Positions 49,601 to 57,376 of a stretch of 57,376 bases of DNA are shown here, piece after piece (position 1 is the stretch's first letter; each line of letters starts with the position of its first letter). The stretch spans positions 1 through 57,376 of the forward strand of contig NZ_QETK01000031.1 in the NCBI RefSeq assembly GCF_003105155.1. The letters are read 5' to 3'. The DNA is from Pseudomonas sp. SDI. Lineage in GTDB: Bacteria; Pseudomonadota; Gammaproteobacteria; Pseudomonadales; Pseudomonadaceae. Made by a program: the position numbers and the translations under genes. The notes beneath the pieces are model-generated. The model had not been told where the DNA came from. It made no database searches and saw only the letters and a list, made by a program, of their open reading frames with translations.

Positions 49601-52600
49601 ACCTGCTGGTGCTGGAGCAACTGCCGTTGAACGCCAACGGCAAGCTCGACCGCAAGCGCCTGCCGGAGCCCGCTCAGCTGGCGGGTGCAGGTGCCTGGCA
49701 GGCACCGCAGGGCGAGATGGAAAGCCGGATCGCAGCGATCTGGCAAGGCGTGCTCAAGGTCGAGCGGGTCGGGCGCAACGACAATTTCTTCGAGCTGGGC
49801 GGCGACTCGATCATCTCCATCCAGGTGGTCAGCCGCGCGCGCCAGGCGGGGATTCGCTTCAGCCCCAAGGCGCTGTTCCAGCACCAGACCGTACAGGCCC
49901 TGGCCTGCATCGCGCAGATCGAAACCCGGGGCAGTGACGCCCAGGTCGAGGTCAGTGGCAGTGCGCGCCTGTTGCCGATCCAGCAGGCGTTCTTCGCCGC
50001 AGCGATGCCGCAGCAGGATCACTGGAACCAGTCGGTGCTGCTGACCCCGGCCGCGCCGTTGCAGGCCAGCCGCGTCGAACAGGCCGTGCAGGCGCTGGTG
50101 CGCCAGCATGACGCCTTGCGCCTGCGCTTCAGTCATGACGGCGAGCAGCACTGGCGCGCCGATTTCATCGAGTGGCCGACCCTGCAAGCGGCCTGGGCCA
50201 AGGCACCGCTGCTGTGGCAGGCGGAAGTTGCCGATGCCGACGCACTGCTGGCGCTGGGTGAGCAGGCCCAGCGTAGCCTCGACATCGAACAGGGCCAGTT
50301 GCTGCGGGCGGTGCTGGCGACCCTGGCCAATGGCGAGCAGCGCCTTTTGTTGGTCATCCATCACCTGGTGGTGGATGGGGTGTCCTGGCGGATTCTCTTC
50401 GAAGACCTGCAACAGGCCTATCAGCAGTTGCAGGCAGGCCGCGCGGTGGAACTGCCGGCCAAGACCAGCTCGGTGCAGCAATGGGCCGAGCAGCTGCATG
50501 CGTATGCCGCCAGCCCGGCGCTGGCCGCCGAAGTGGCGTTCTGGTGCAACCAGCTGGACGGCGCCCGCGCCGAGTTGCCATGCCGCAACCCGGATGGTGC
50601 GCGGCAGAACCGTCATGCGCGCAGCGTGCAACTGCAACTCGATGCCGAGCAGACTCGGCAATTGCTGCAACAGGCCCCCGCAGCCTACCGCACCCAGGTC
50701 AACGACCTGCTGCTGACCGCGCTGGCCCGTGCCGTCGCGCCCTGGAGCGGGCAGGCCGGGGCGCTGGTGCAGTTGGAAGGGCACGGCCGCGAGGACCTGT
50801 TCGAACAGCTCGACCTTACCCGCACCCTCGGCTGGTTCACCAGCAAGTACCCGGTGTGGTTGCAGCCCGCTGCCGAACGCGGTGCGTCGCTGAAGGCGGT
50901 CAAGGAGCAACTGCGCGCGGCGCCGAACAAGGGCCTCGGCTTCGCGGTGCTGCGCTACCTCGGTGACGCAGATGCGCGCGCGACGCTGGCGGCCTTGCCG
51001 AGCCCGCGCATCACCTTCAACTACCTTGGTCAGTTCGACAGCAGTTTTGCCGGCGAGCAGGCGGCACTGTTCGCCCCGGCCCGCGAGGCCGCCGGTGCCG
51101 AACAGAGCCCGGACGCGCCGATGGGCAACTGGCTGACCCTGACCGGCCAGGTCTACGATGGCCGCCTGCGCCTGAGCTGGACGTTCAGCAGCGAGGTCTT
51201 CGACGAGGCGGCGATCCAGGCCCTGGCCGAGGCCTACCTGAACGAACTGCAGTGCCTGATCGAGCATTGCCTGAGCAGCGCTGCCGCTGGCGTGACACCG
51301 TCGGACTTCCCGCTGGCGCCGCTGAACCAGGCCCAGCTGGACAGCCTCGACCTGCCGCTGGGCAACCTCGACGACCTCTACCCGCTGTCGCCGATGCAGC
51401 AGGGCATGCTGTTCCACAGCCTGTACGCCGAGACCGCTGGCGACTACATCAACCAGATGCGCCTGGACATCGACGGCCTCGACCCGCAGCGTTTCCGCGC
51501 GGCCTGGGCGCGCTGCGTCGAGGCGCATGCCATCCTGCGCAGCGGCTTTGTCTGGCAAGGTGCCCTGGAGCAGCCGTTGCAAGTGGTGTTCAAGCAGGTC
51601 GAACTGCCGTTCGAAGTGCATGACCTGCGCGGCGTCGGCGACGTGCGTCAGGCGCTCGATGCGCTGGCCGCCGCGCAACTGGCGCAGGGCTTCGTGCTCG
51701 GCCAGGCGCCCTTGCTGCGGCTGCTGCTGGGGCGTACCAGCGAGCAGGGTTATCACCTGATCTACACCCATCACCACATCCTGATGGACGGCTGGAGCAG
51801 TTCGAGGCTGCTCGGCGAGGTACTCCAGCATTACCGCGGTGCTGGGCCAGTGGGCAGCGTTGGGCGCTACCGCGATTACATCGCGTGGCTGCAACGCCAG
51901 GACGCTGCGGCCGATCAGGCGTTCTGGCAACGCCAACTGGCGAACCTCGACGAGCCGACCCGGCTAGCCGATGCGCTGGTCCGCCCACCCGCTGGCGCGG
52001 TGGGCTACGGCAACCACTACCAGGTGCTGGATGCCGGCAAGACCCGCCAACTGGGCGAATTTGCCCGGCAACAGAAAGTCACCCTCAACACCTTGGTGCA
52101 GGCGGCCTGGCTGCTGATTCTGCAACGCTACAGCGGCAAGCCCGACGTGTGCTTCGGCGCCACCGTGGCCGGGCGCCCGGCCGAGCTGCCCGGGGTCGAG
52201 CAGCAGATCGGCCTGTTCATCAACACCCTGCCGGTAATTGCCCGGCCGGAAGCCCGGCAGCCGCTCGGTGATTGGCTGCAACAGGTGCAGGCCTGCAACC
52301 TGGCGCTGCGCGAGCACGAGCACACGCCGCTGTTCGATATCCAGCGCTGGGCCGGGCAGGGCGGTGCGCCGCTGTTCGACACTATCCTGATCTTCGAGAA
52401 CTACCCGGTGTCCGAGGCGCTGGCGCAGCAGGCGCCGAAAGACCTGCGCTTCGGCGAGATCGCCAACCACGAGCAGACCAACTACCCGCTGGCGCTGGCG
52501 GTCGGCCTTGGTGAGACCCTGTCGCTGCACTTCAGCTTCGCCCACGCGCAGTTCGGCGTTGCGGCCATCGAGCGCCTCGGCGCGCAGCTGGAGCAACTGC

Positions 52601-54579
52601 TCTGTGGCATGCCGGCGAACCCCGCGCGCCCCCTCGGCGAGCTGCAACTGCTTGGCCAGGCTGAGCGCGAGCAGGTGTTGCACGCCTGGAACAGCACGGC
52701 GGTGGCGCATGACCTGCACCTGAACATCGCCCAACGCTTCGAACGGCAGGTGGACCAGGCGCCGCACCACCCGGCACTGGAGTTCGCCGGCCAGACCCTC
52801 AGCTACGCCGAGCTCGACCGCCGCGCCAACTCGCTGGCCCACGCGCTGATCGAGCGCGGCGTGGGGCCTGACGTGCTGGTCGGTATCGCGGTGGAGCGCA
52901 GCCTGGAGATGATCGTCGGCCTGCTGGCGGTGCTCAAGGCCGGCGGCGCCTACATCCCGCTGGACCCGGCGTACCCCGAGGAACGCCTGGCCTACATGAT
53001 CGAGGACAGCGGCATTAATCTGCTGCTGACCCAGGCGCACCTGCTGGCGAGCCTGCCGCTGCCGCCACAGGTGCAGGCACTGCTGCTGGACCACGCCGAC
53101 ACCGCGTTTGCCGATTACCCGGCGAGCCGGCCGTCGTCTGCCGTGCAGGCGGACAACCTGGCCTACGTGATCTACACCTCCGGCTCTACCGGCAAGCCCA
53201 AGGGGGTGATGATTGCCCATGCCGCGCTGGTCAACTTTGTCGCGAGCATGGCGGCTTGCCCGGGGCTGGCGCGCGGCGAGCGGATGCTCTCGCTGACCAC
53301 CTTCTCGTTCGATATCTTCGGCCTGGAAATCTACCTGCCGTTGCTGGTCGGGGCCACGGTGATCCTGACCGAGAAAGCCACCAGCATGGACCCGAGCGCG
53401 GCCCTGGCGCTGATCGAACAGGCGCGGGTCAGTGCCCTGCAAGCCACCCCATCGACCTGGCGCATGCTGCTCGACCACGAGCGCGCCGAGGTGCTACGCG
53501 GGCGTCGGCTGTTGTGCGGCGGTGAAGCGCTGCCGGACGCACTGGCCCAGCGCATGCTGGCGCTGGAGGCCCAGGTGTGGAACCTCTACGGCCCGACCGA
53601 GACCACCATCTGGTCGGCCGTGCAGCCGCTCAGCCGGATGGCGCCGCAGCCTTGGCTCGGGCGGCCGATCGACAACACCCAGTTGCACCTGCTCGACACC
53701 GAGCTGGAGCCGAACCCGATTGGCGTCGCCGGCGAGCTGTTGATCGGCGGCGCCGGCCTGGCCCGTGGCTACTTGCACCGGCCCGCGCTGACCGCCGAGC
53801 GCTTCGTCCCCAACCCGTTCGCCAGCAACGGCGAACGCCTCTATCGCAGCGGCGACCTGGCGCGTTACCGCGAGGACGGCGTGGTCGAGTACATCGGCCG
53901 CATCGACCATCAGGTGAAGATTCGCGGTTTCCGCATCGAACTGGGCGAGATCGAAGCGCGCCTGCTGGCGCACCCGCAGCTGCGCGAAGCGGCCGTGCTG
54001 GCCCAGGACGGGCCTGGCGGGCAGCAACTGGTCGCTTACCTGGTGCCGGCCGACAGCCAGTGGCTGAGCGCGCCGACCGCGCAGCAGCTGGAACAGCGCG
54101 ACCAGTTGCGCGCCTGGCTGCGCGAGACGCTGCCGGAGTTCATGCTGCCGGCGCACCTGTTGCTGCTGGAACGCTTCCCGCTGACGCCTAACGGCAAGCT
54201 CGACCGCAAGGCCCTGCCCAGCATCGATCAGGCCCACCTGCGCAAGGCCTACCGTGCGCCGCAGAGCGAGCTGGAGCAGCAGTTGGCCGCGATCTGGTGT
54301 GCGGTGCTGGAGGTCGAGCAGGTGGGGCTGGACGACAACTTCTTCGACCTCGGCGGGCACTCGTTGCTGGCGACCCAGGTGATGGTGCGGGTGCGCAACC
54401 AGTTGCGCACCGAAATAGCCCTGAAGGCGTTGTTCGACAGTGCCGATCTGGCCGGCTTTGTCCAGCGTGTCCAGGCCTTGCGCCAGGGGGGGTCGGCGCT
54501 GGATGAAGAATTGGCTAAATCTTTGGAGGCCCTCAAACGTTTATCAAGCGTTGAACTGGAGAAGCTAATTTCCGAGTGA
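46663..54579 (+). CDS. Pyoverdine-type NRPS 3 (C-A-T-E-C-A-T; predicted D-Asp, Gly)
   Basis: A 2638-residue synthetase (ATG 46663, GGAGG upstream; the NRPS 2 stop TGA is at 46659-46661). N-terminal docking-like helix, C1 HHIVSDG (about 183), A1 TSGSTG (about 651), T1 GGDS (about 1046), E HHLVVDG (about 1233), C2 HHHILMDG (about 1703), A2 TSGSTG (about 2170), T2 GGHS (about 2562), charged C-tail. A1 code D-L-T-K-I-G-H-V-G fits Asp; with E this gives D-Asp (possibly hydroxylated by an enzyme elsewhere). A2 code D-I-L-Q-L-G-L-I-W fits Gly. Neither A domain carries a REP insert. Confidence 0.9.
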   Translation: MAGMDNVALVQRFIKLPLEQRKAFFDKLASKGMSLAQLPIPVSCAGLARFETSYAQQRQWFLWQLEPDSPAYHIPAALRLRGVLDIDALQRSFDALLARHQTLRTTFEEDGGQLLQVVAPQVELHIEHEQWAAMADRQQREARLTAFIDEQTRRLFDLQQSPLMRVTLLSLGNDEHVLVMVLHHIVSDGWSMGVMVDELLQLYAGFSRQQPAPLPPLPIQYGDYSVWQRRWMEAGERERQLAYWTAQLGGEQVLLELPTDFPRPAQQSYRGARLDLDLPAALGQALKRLAQRENCTPFMVLLASFQALLHRYSGQRDIRIGVPIANRHRAETAGLIGFFINTQVLKAEVDPRQPFAELLRQARDTTAAAQAHQDLPFEQLVEALQPARNLSHGALFQVMHNHRSEAPRAVPSNDLGLQIDNLVLPSHSSKFDLTLETLEHPQGFSASLIYAYDLFSAATIERLAGHWLNLLQAVLDNPQLAVGDCDLRSADEQAQTLGEVHTAGELPSVVERFEANAALYPQRLAVVAGIQALSYAELERRANALAARLVAQGIGSDCRVGIAAERSVHWLVAVLAVLKTGAAYLALDIASPAERQCQLLEDSGVAALLSDGSLPAGLNPALAVLAIEAAGEQGGVALPSRARLSGEPAYIVYTSGSTGRPKGVVVSHAALANYVDGVLARIPLAEASNLAMVSTVAADLGYTLLFGALCAGQTLHLIDAERMMDADGFARYMDEQQIDALKIVPSHLAALLKVEQAQRVLPRQCLILGGEACSAGLLDEIERLSPHTAVFNHYGPSETTVGVLAGAMQMSERGTALLGQPLANSRVQVLDDELHAVARGVAGELYIGGAGLAQGYLDQPGLTAERFVPDPFAADGSRLYRSGDRVRLGNRGLEYRGRVDDQLKIRGFRVEPGEVAAALRQLPGVAEALVLARDTGVGRQLVAYVLATEPSADPAVQAQLRDTLLAALKAELPDYLLPAHLLVLEQLPLNANGKLDRKRLPEPAQLAGAGAWQAPQGEMESRIAAIWQGVLKVERVGRNDNFFELGGDSIISIQVVSRARQAGIRFSPKALFQHQTVQALACIAQIETRGSDAQVEVSGSARLLPIQQAFFAAAMPQQDHWNQSVLLTPAAPLQASRVEQAVQALVRQHDALRLRFSHDGEQHWRADFIEWPTLQAAWAKAPLLWQAEVADADALLALGEQAQRSLDIEQGQLLRAVLATLANGEQRLLLVIHHLVVDGVSWRILFEDLQQAYQQLQAGRAVELPAKTSSVQQWAEQLHAYAASPALAAEVAFWCNQLDGARAELPCRNPDGARQNRHARSVQLQLDAEQTRQLLQQAPAAYRTQVNDLLLTALARAVAPWSGQAGALVQLEGHGREDLFEQLDLTRTLGWFTSKYPVWLQPAAERGASLKAVKEQLRAAPNKGLGFAVLRYLGDADARATLAALPSPRITFNYLGQFDSSFAGEQAALFAPAREAAGAEQSPDAPMGNWLTLTGQVYDGRLRLSWTFSSEVFDEAAIQALAEAYLNELQCLIEHCLSSAAAGVTPSDFPLAPLNQAQLDSLDLPLGNLDDLYPLSPMQQGMLFHSLYAETAGDYINQMRLDIDGLDPQRFRAAWARCVEAHAILRSGFVWQGALEQPLQVVFKQVELPFEVHDLRGVGDVRQALDALAAAQLAQGFVLGQAPLLRLLLGRTSEQGYHLIYTHHHILMDGWSSSRLLGEVLQHYRGAGPVGSVGRYRDYIAWLQRQDAAADQAFWQRQLANLDEPTRLADALVRPPAGAVGYGNHYQVLDAGKTRQLGEFARQQKVTLNTLVQAAWLLILQRYSGKPDVCFGATVAGRPAELPGVEQQIGLFINTLPVIARPEARQPLGDWLQQVQACNLALREHEHTPLFDIQRWAGQGGAPLFDTILIFENYPVSEALAQQAPKDLRFGEIANHEQTNYPLALAVGLGETLSLHFSFAHAQFGVAAIERLGAQLEQLLCGMPANPARPLGELQLLGQAEREQVLHAWNSTAVAHDLHLNIAQRFERQVDQAPHHPALEFAGQTLSYAELDRRANSLAHALIERGVGPDVLVGIAVERSLEMIVGLLAVLKAGGAYIPLDPAYPEERLAYMIEDSGINLLLTQAHLLASLPLPPQVQALLLDHADTAFADYPASRPSSAVQADNLAYVIYTSGSTGKPKGVMIAHAALVNFVASMAACPGLARGERMLSLTTFSFDIFGLEIYLPLLVGATVILTEKATSMDPSAALALIEQARVSALQATPSTWRMLLDHERAEVLRGRRLLCGGEALPDALAQRMLALEAQVWNLYGPTETTIWSAVQPLSRMAPQPWLGRPIDNTQLHLLDTELEPNPIGVAGELLIGGAGLARGYLHRPALTAERFVPNPFASNGERLYRSGDLARYREDGVVEYIGRIDHQVKIRGFRIELGEIEARLLAHPQLREAAVLAQDGPGGQQLVAYLVPADSQWLSAPTAQQLEQRDQLRAWLRETLPEFMLPAHLLLLERFPLTPNGKLDRKALPSIDQAHLRKAYRAPQSELEQQLAAIWCAVLEVEQVGLDDNFFDLGGHSLLATQVMVRVRNQLRTEIALKALFDSADLAGFVQRVQALRQGGSALDEELAKSLEALKRLSSVELEKLISE

Positions 54580-54589
54580 GGGTGTTGCG

Positions 54590-57376
54590 GTGCAAGAGTT
54601 GATCGAGTCGGTAGGTGGGCTGTCGCAGAACCAACGCAAGGCCTTGGCGGTTCTGCTAAAGCAAAAAGGCATCAACTTGTTTGCGCTGGTTCCCGTGTTC
54701 AAGCGCCAGGCGGATGAGCCACTGCTGCTGTCGTATGCCCAGGAACGCCAGTGGTTTCTCTGGCAACTGGACCCGCACAGCGCGGCCTACCACATCCCGA
54801 CCGCCTTGCAACTGCGCGGGGCTTTGGATGTAGCGGCGCTGGAGCGCAGCTTCGCGGCGCTGATTGCCCGTCACGAAAGCCTGCGTACGGTGTTCGTCGA
54901 GGACGGCGAGCGTACCGTGCAGCAGGTGCTGCCGCGCCTGGACGTAGCGCTGACCCGGCAGCGCCTGCCGGCTGCGGTAAGCCCGCAGCAGCGCGACGCC
55001 TGGGGCCGTGCTTTCGCTGCCGAGCGCAGTGCGCTGCTGTTCGACTTGCAGCAGGGGCCGCTGCTGCGCCTCGACCTGTTGCAACTGGCGGACGACGAGC
55101 ACGTGCTGCTGGTGACCTTGCACCACATCATTACCGACGGTGCTTCGATGCAGTTGATGGTCGAGGAGCTGGTGCAGTTCTACGGCGCCTTCAGCCAGGG
55201 CCGGGCCCTGGAATTGCCGGCGTTGCCGGTGCAGTACCCGGACTACGCCCTGTGGCAACGGCAGTGGATGGAGAACGGCGAGCGCGAGCGTCAGTTGGCC
55301 TACTGGACGACGCAACTGGCGGGTGAGCAGAGCGTGCTGGCGCTGCCCACCGATCATCCGCGCCCGGCCGAGCAGAGCTTCCGTGGTGCACGCTGGCCGG
55401 TGGTGTTGCCGCCGGTCCTGAGCCAGGGCCTGAAAGCGCTGGCCCAGCGCGAGGGTGTGACGCCGTTCATGCTGTTGCTGGCCTCGTATCAGCTGTTGTT
55501 GCAGCGCTACAGCGGCCAGGACGATATCCGTGTCGGCGTGCCGATTGCCAACCGCAATCGTGCCGAAACCGAGCGCTTGATCGGCTTCTTCGTCAACACC
55601 CAGATTCTCAAGGCCAGCTTCAGCGAGGGGCTGACCTTCCGCGCCTTGTTGCAGCAGGTGAAAGACACCGCCTTGCAGGCCCAGGCGCATCAGGACCTGC
55701 CGTTCGAGCAACTGGTCGAGGCCTTGCAGCCGGTGCGCAGCCTGAGTCACAGCCCGCTGTTCCAGGTGCTGTTCAACCACCAGAACGCCGGGCGCGCAGT
55801 GGCGACCGGGCCAGCCTCGGCACTGCGCGTGGAGCCGCTGAGTTGGCAGAAGCAGACCTCGCAGTTCGACCTGACGCTGGATACGTTCGAGTCGGCCGAG
55901 GCGTTGTCGGCGGCGTTTACCTACGCCACCGACCTGTTCGAGGCATCGACCATCGAGCGCATGGCGCGGCATTGGTTGAACCTGCTGGAAGGGATTGTCG
56001 CGGCACCGGATACGCGGGTGGCGGACCTGCCAATGCTGGACGCGGATGAGCGCCGGGCGATGGTCGAGGGCTGGAATGCCACGGCGACCGAATACCCCTT
56101 GCAGAGCAGTGTTCAGGCGCTGATCGAGGCACAGGTGGAGCGTGTGCCCGATGCGCCGGCGTTGCTGTTTGGTGAGGTGGAACTGAGCTATGCCGAGCTG
56201 AATGCGCGGGCGAACCAGCTGGCGCATCGGTTGATCGAGGCGGGGGTTGGGCCGGATGTGCTGGTGGGCATCGCGGCCGAGCGTTCGCTGGACATGGTGG
56301 TGGGCTTGCTTGGGGTGCTGAAGGCGGGCGGGGCGTATGTGCCGCTGGACCCTGAGTATCCCGAGGAACGACTGGCCTATATGTTCGAGGACAGTGGCAT
56401 TCGTCTGTTGCTGACGCAGCGGCATCTGCTGGAGGCGCTGCCGATTCCCGCTTCGTTGGCCACGCTGCTGCTGGATGAATCGCTCGACGATTACGCCACG
56501 CATAACCCGAATGTTGAGGTGACCGGGGAAAACCTGGCCTATGTGATTTATACCTCGGGCTCGACGGGTAAGCCGAAAGGCGCAGGCAACCGCCACTCGG
56601 CGCTGACCAACCGCTTGTGCTGGATGCAGCAGGCGTATGGGTTGGATGGCAGCGACACCGTTTTGCAGAAGACCCCGTTCAGCTTCGACGTGTCGGTATG
56701 GGAATTCTTCTGGCCGTTGATGACCGGGGCCCGGCTGGCACTGGCGGCGCCGGGGGATCATCGCGATCCGGCGAAGCTGGTCGAGCTGATCGAACGGCAT
56801 CAGGTCACCACGCTGCACTTCGTCCCGTCGATGCTCCAGGTCTTCCTCCAATCCCTTCCAGAACCCATGGAAGCTGGCTCTTCTGTGGGCGCGGGCTTGT
56901 CCCGCGATCAAGCGCGCAGCGCTCGCCAAGAGTCGCATCCAGCGGATTTGCTGGCGCTTCGCAGCCGTTCGCGGGATACAGGGGGCGGTGGCGTCAGACG
57001 CATTATTTGCAGTGGTGAGGCATTGCCTGTCGATGCCCAACTGCAAGTCTTCGCCAAGCTACCAGAGGCCAACCTCTACAACCTCTACGGCCCCACCGAA
57101 GCCGCCATCGACGTCACCCACTGGACCTGCGTCGACGAAGGCCGCGACGGCGTGCCTATTGGCCACCCCATCGCCAACCTGTCGACCTTCATCCTCGACC
57201 CGGAACTGAACCCGGTCCCGGTCGGCGTCATCGGCGAACTGTACCTGGGCGGCGAAGGCCTGGCTCGCGGTTACCACCGTCGCCCCGGCCTCACCGCCGA
57301 GCGCTTCATGACCAGCCCGTTCGGCAACGGCGAACGCCTGTACCGCACGGGCGACCTGGCCCGTTACCGCGCCGAC
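54590..57376 (+). CDS. Pyoverdine-type NRPS 4, N-terminal part (C-A...; predicted Ser), cut by window end
   Basis: Open for 929 codons to the right edge. The start is the GTG at 54590 (VQELIESVGG): the frame is closed by a TAA at 54566 and no ATG precedes the docking-like helix. C domain HHIITDG (about 178), A domain TSGSTG (about 653) with Ser code D-V-W-H-I-S-L-I-D and a REP-derived insert. It lies 10 bases after the NRPS 3 stop, so it is in the same operon. The remaining modules and any TE lie to the right. Confidence 0.88.
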   Translation, partial: MQELIESVGGLSQNQRKALAVLLKQKGINLFALVPVFKRQADEPLLLSYAQERQWFLWQLDPHSAAYHIPTALQLRGALDVAALERSFAALIARHESLRTVFVEDGERTVQQVLPRLDVALTRQRLPAAVSPQQRDAWGRAFAAERSALLFDLQQGPLLRLDLLQLADDEHVLLVTLHHIITDGASMQLMVEELVQFYGAFSQGRALELPALPVQYPDYALWQRQWMENGERERQLAYWTTQLAGEQSVLALPTDHPRPAEQSFRGARWPVVLPPVLSQGLKALAQREGVTPFMLLLASYQLLLQRYSGQDDIRVGVPIANRNRAETERLIGFFVNTQILKASFSEGLTFRALLQQVKDTALQAQAHQDLPFEQLVEALQPVRSLSHSPLFQVLFNHQNAGRAVATGPASALRVEPLSWQKQTSQFDLTLDTFESAEALSAAFTYATDLFEASTIERMARHWLNLLEGIVAAPDTRVADLPMLDADERRAMVEGWNATATEYPLQSSVQALIEAQVERVPDAPALLFGEVELSYAELNARANQLAHRLIEAGVGPDVLVGIAAERSLDMVVGLLGVLKAGGAYVPLDPEYPEERLAYMFEDSGIRLLLTQRHLLEALPIPASLATLLLDESLDDYATHNPNVEVTGENLAYVIYTSGSTGKPKGAGNRHSALTNRLCWMQQAYGLDGSDTVLQKTPFSFDVSVWEFFWPLMTGARLALAAPGDHRDPAKLVELIERHQVTTLHFVPSMLQVFLQSLPEPMEAGSSVGAGLSRDQARSARQESHPADLLALRSRSRDTGGGGVRRIICSGEALPVDAQLQVFAKLPEANLYNLYGPTEAAIDVTHWTCVDEGRDGVPIGHPIANLSTFILDPELNPVPVGVIGELYLGGEGLARGYHRRPGLTAERFMTSPFGNGERLYRTGDLARYRAD
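55925..57376 (+). repeat. Near-identical A-domain block, copy 3 (NRPS 4), mosaic and cut by window end
   Basis: From 55925 to about 56350 it follows copy 2 and the NRPS 2 C-domain tail (offset 14558); from 56395 it follows copy 1 (offset 18042), and around the REP it again has the copy 2 deletion. Mosaic structure of this kind indicates recombination between the genes of the cluster. Confidence 0.82.
56884..57000 (+). repeat. REP-derived insert inside the A domain of NRPS 4 (in frame)
   Basis: Reversed REP core at 56884-56906 and the shortened second REP, translated in frame as in NRPS 2. Two extra substitutions distinguish it (DQARSA in place of DRARSA; SHPAD in place of SHSAD). Confidence 0.78.

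Overview
This window looks like a fluorescent Pseudomonas chromosome, most likely from the P. putida group. The basis is high GC throughout, an oprI lipoprotein gene, the run greB / ybbAP / tesA / oprI / aroF / cysB / cysH / pabB / prp operon that I recall from P. putida-type genomes, Pseudomonas REP palindromes, and pyoverdine genes. Species cannot be fixed from the sequence alone.

Left edge (1-1240): the C-terminal end of an IS3-family transposase, then about 790 bases with no credible gene and strikingly G-rich on the top strand, then a greB that has lost its 5' part. This looks like an IS-associated rearrangement scar. Core region (1247-18535): an FtsX-type ABC exporter pair divergent from tesA, a small unknown protein, an L,D-transpeptidase convergent with its probable substrate lipoprotein OprI, a small GNAT protein, DAHP synthase, a PilZ-like protein, panE, a 5'-nucleotidase, a universal stress protein, cysB, cysH, pabB, and a three-gene cassette (ATP-grasp ligase, inactive transglutaminase/7TM protein, retropepsin-like protease).

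Methylcitrate region (18745-25566): a GntR regulator gene with two near-identical TGTCGACA operators flanking its promoter, then prpB, prpC, acnD and prpF, with a REP pair between the last two. prpD, which I expect after prpF, is not here. Immediately after prpF begins the iron region: fpvG-H-J-K-C-D-E-F on the minus strand (reductase and periplasmic handling of ferri-pyoverdine), divergent from four large NRPS genes on the plus strand (32033 to the right edge, the last one cut). Two iron-starvation-sigma promoter candidates lie between them. fpv products recycle iron from the siderophore whose peptide the NRPSs build, so the two halves form one make-and-use system.

NRPS logic: protein 1 is C-A-T-E-C-A-T, protein 2 C-A-T-C-A-T, protein 3 C-A-T-E-C-A-T, protein 4 C-A (partial). 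Hand-read specificity codes suggest D-Ser, Ser / Ser, a basic residue (Lys?) / D-Asp, Gly / Ser. Three Ser-type A domains are nearly identical at DNA level and are mosaics of one another, and four A domains carry in-frame sequence derived from REP palindromes in the same loop. These recombination scars are the most unusual feature of the window. No rRNA, tRNA or CRISPR array was seen.
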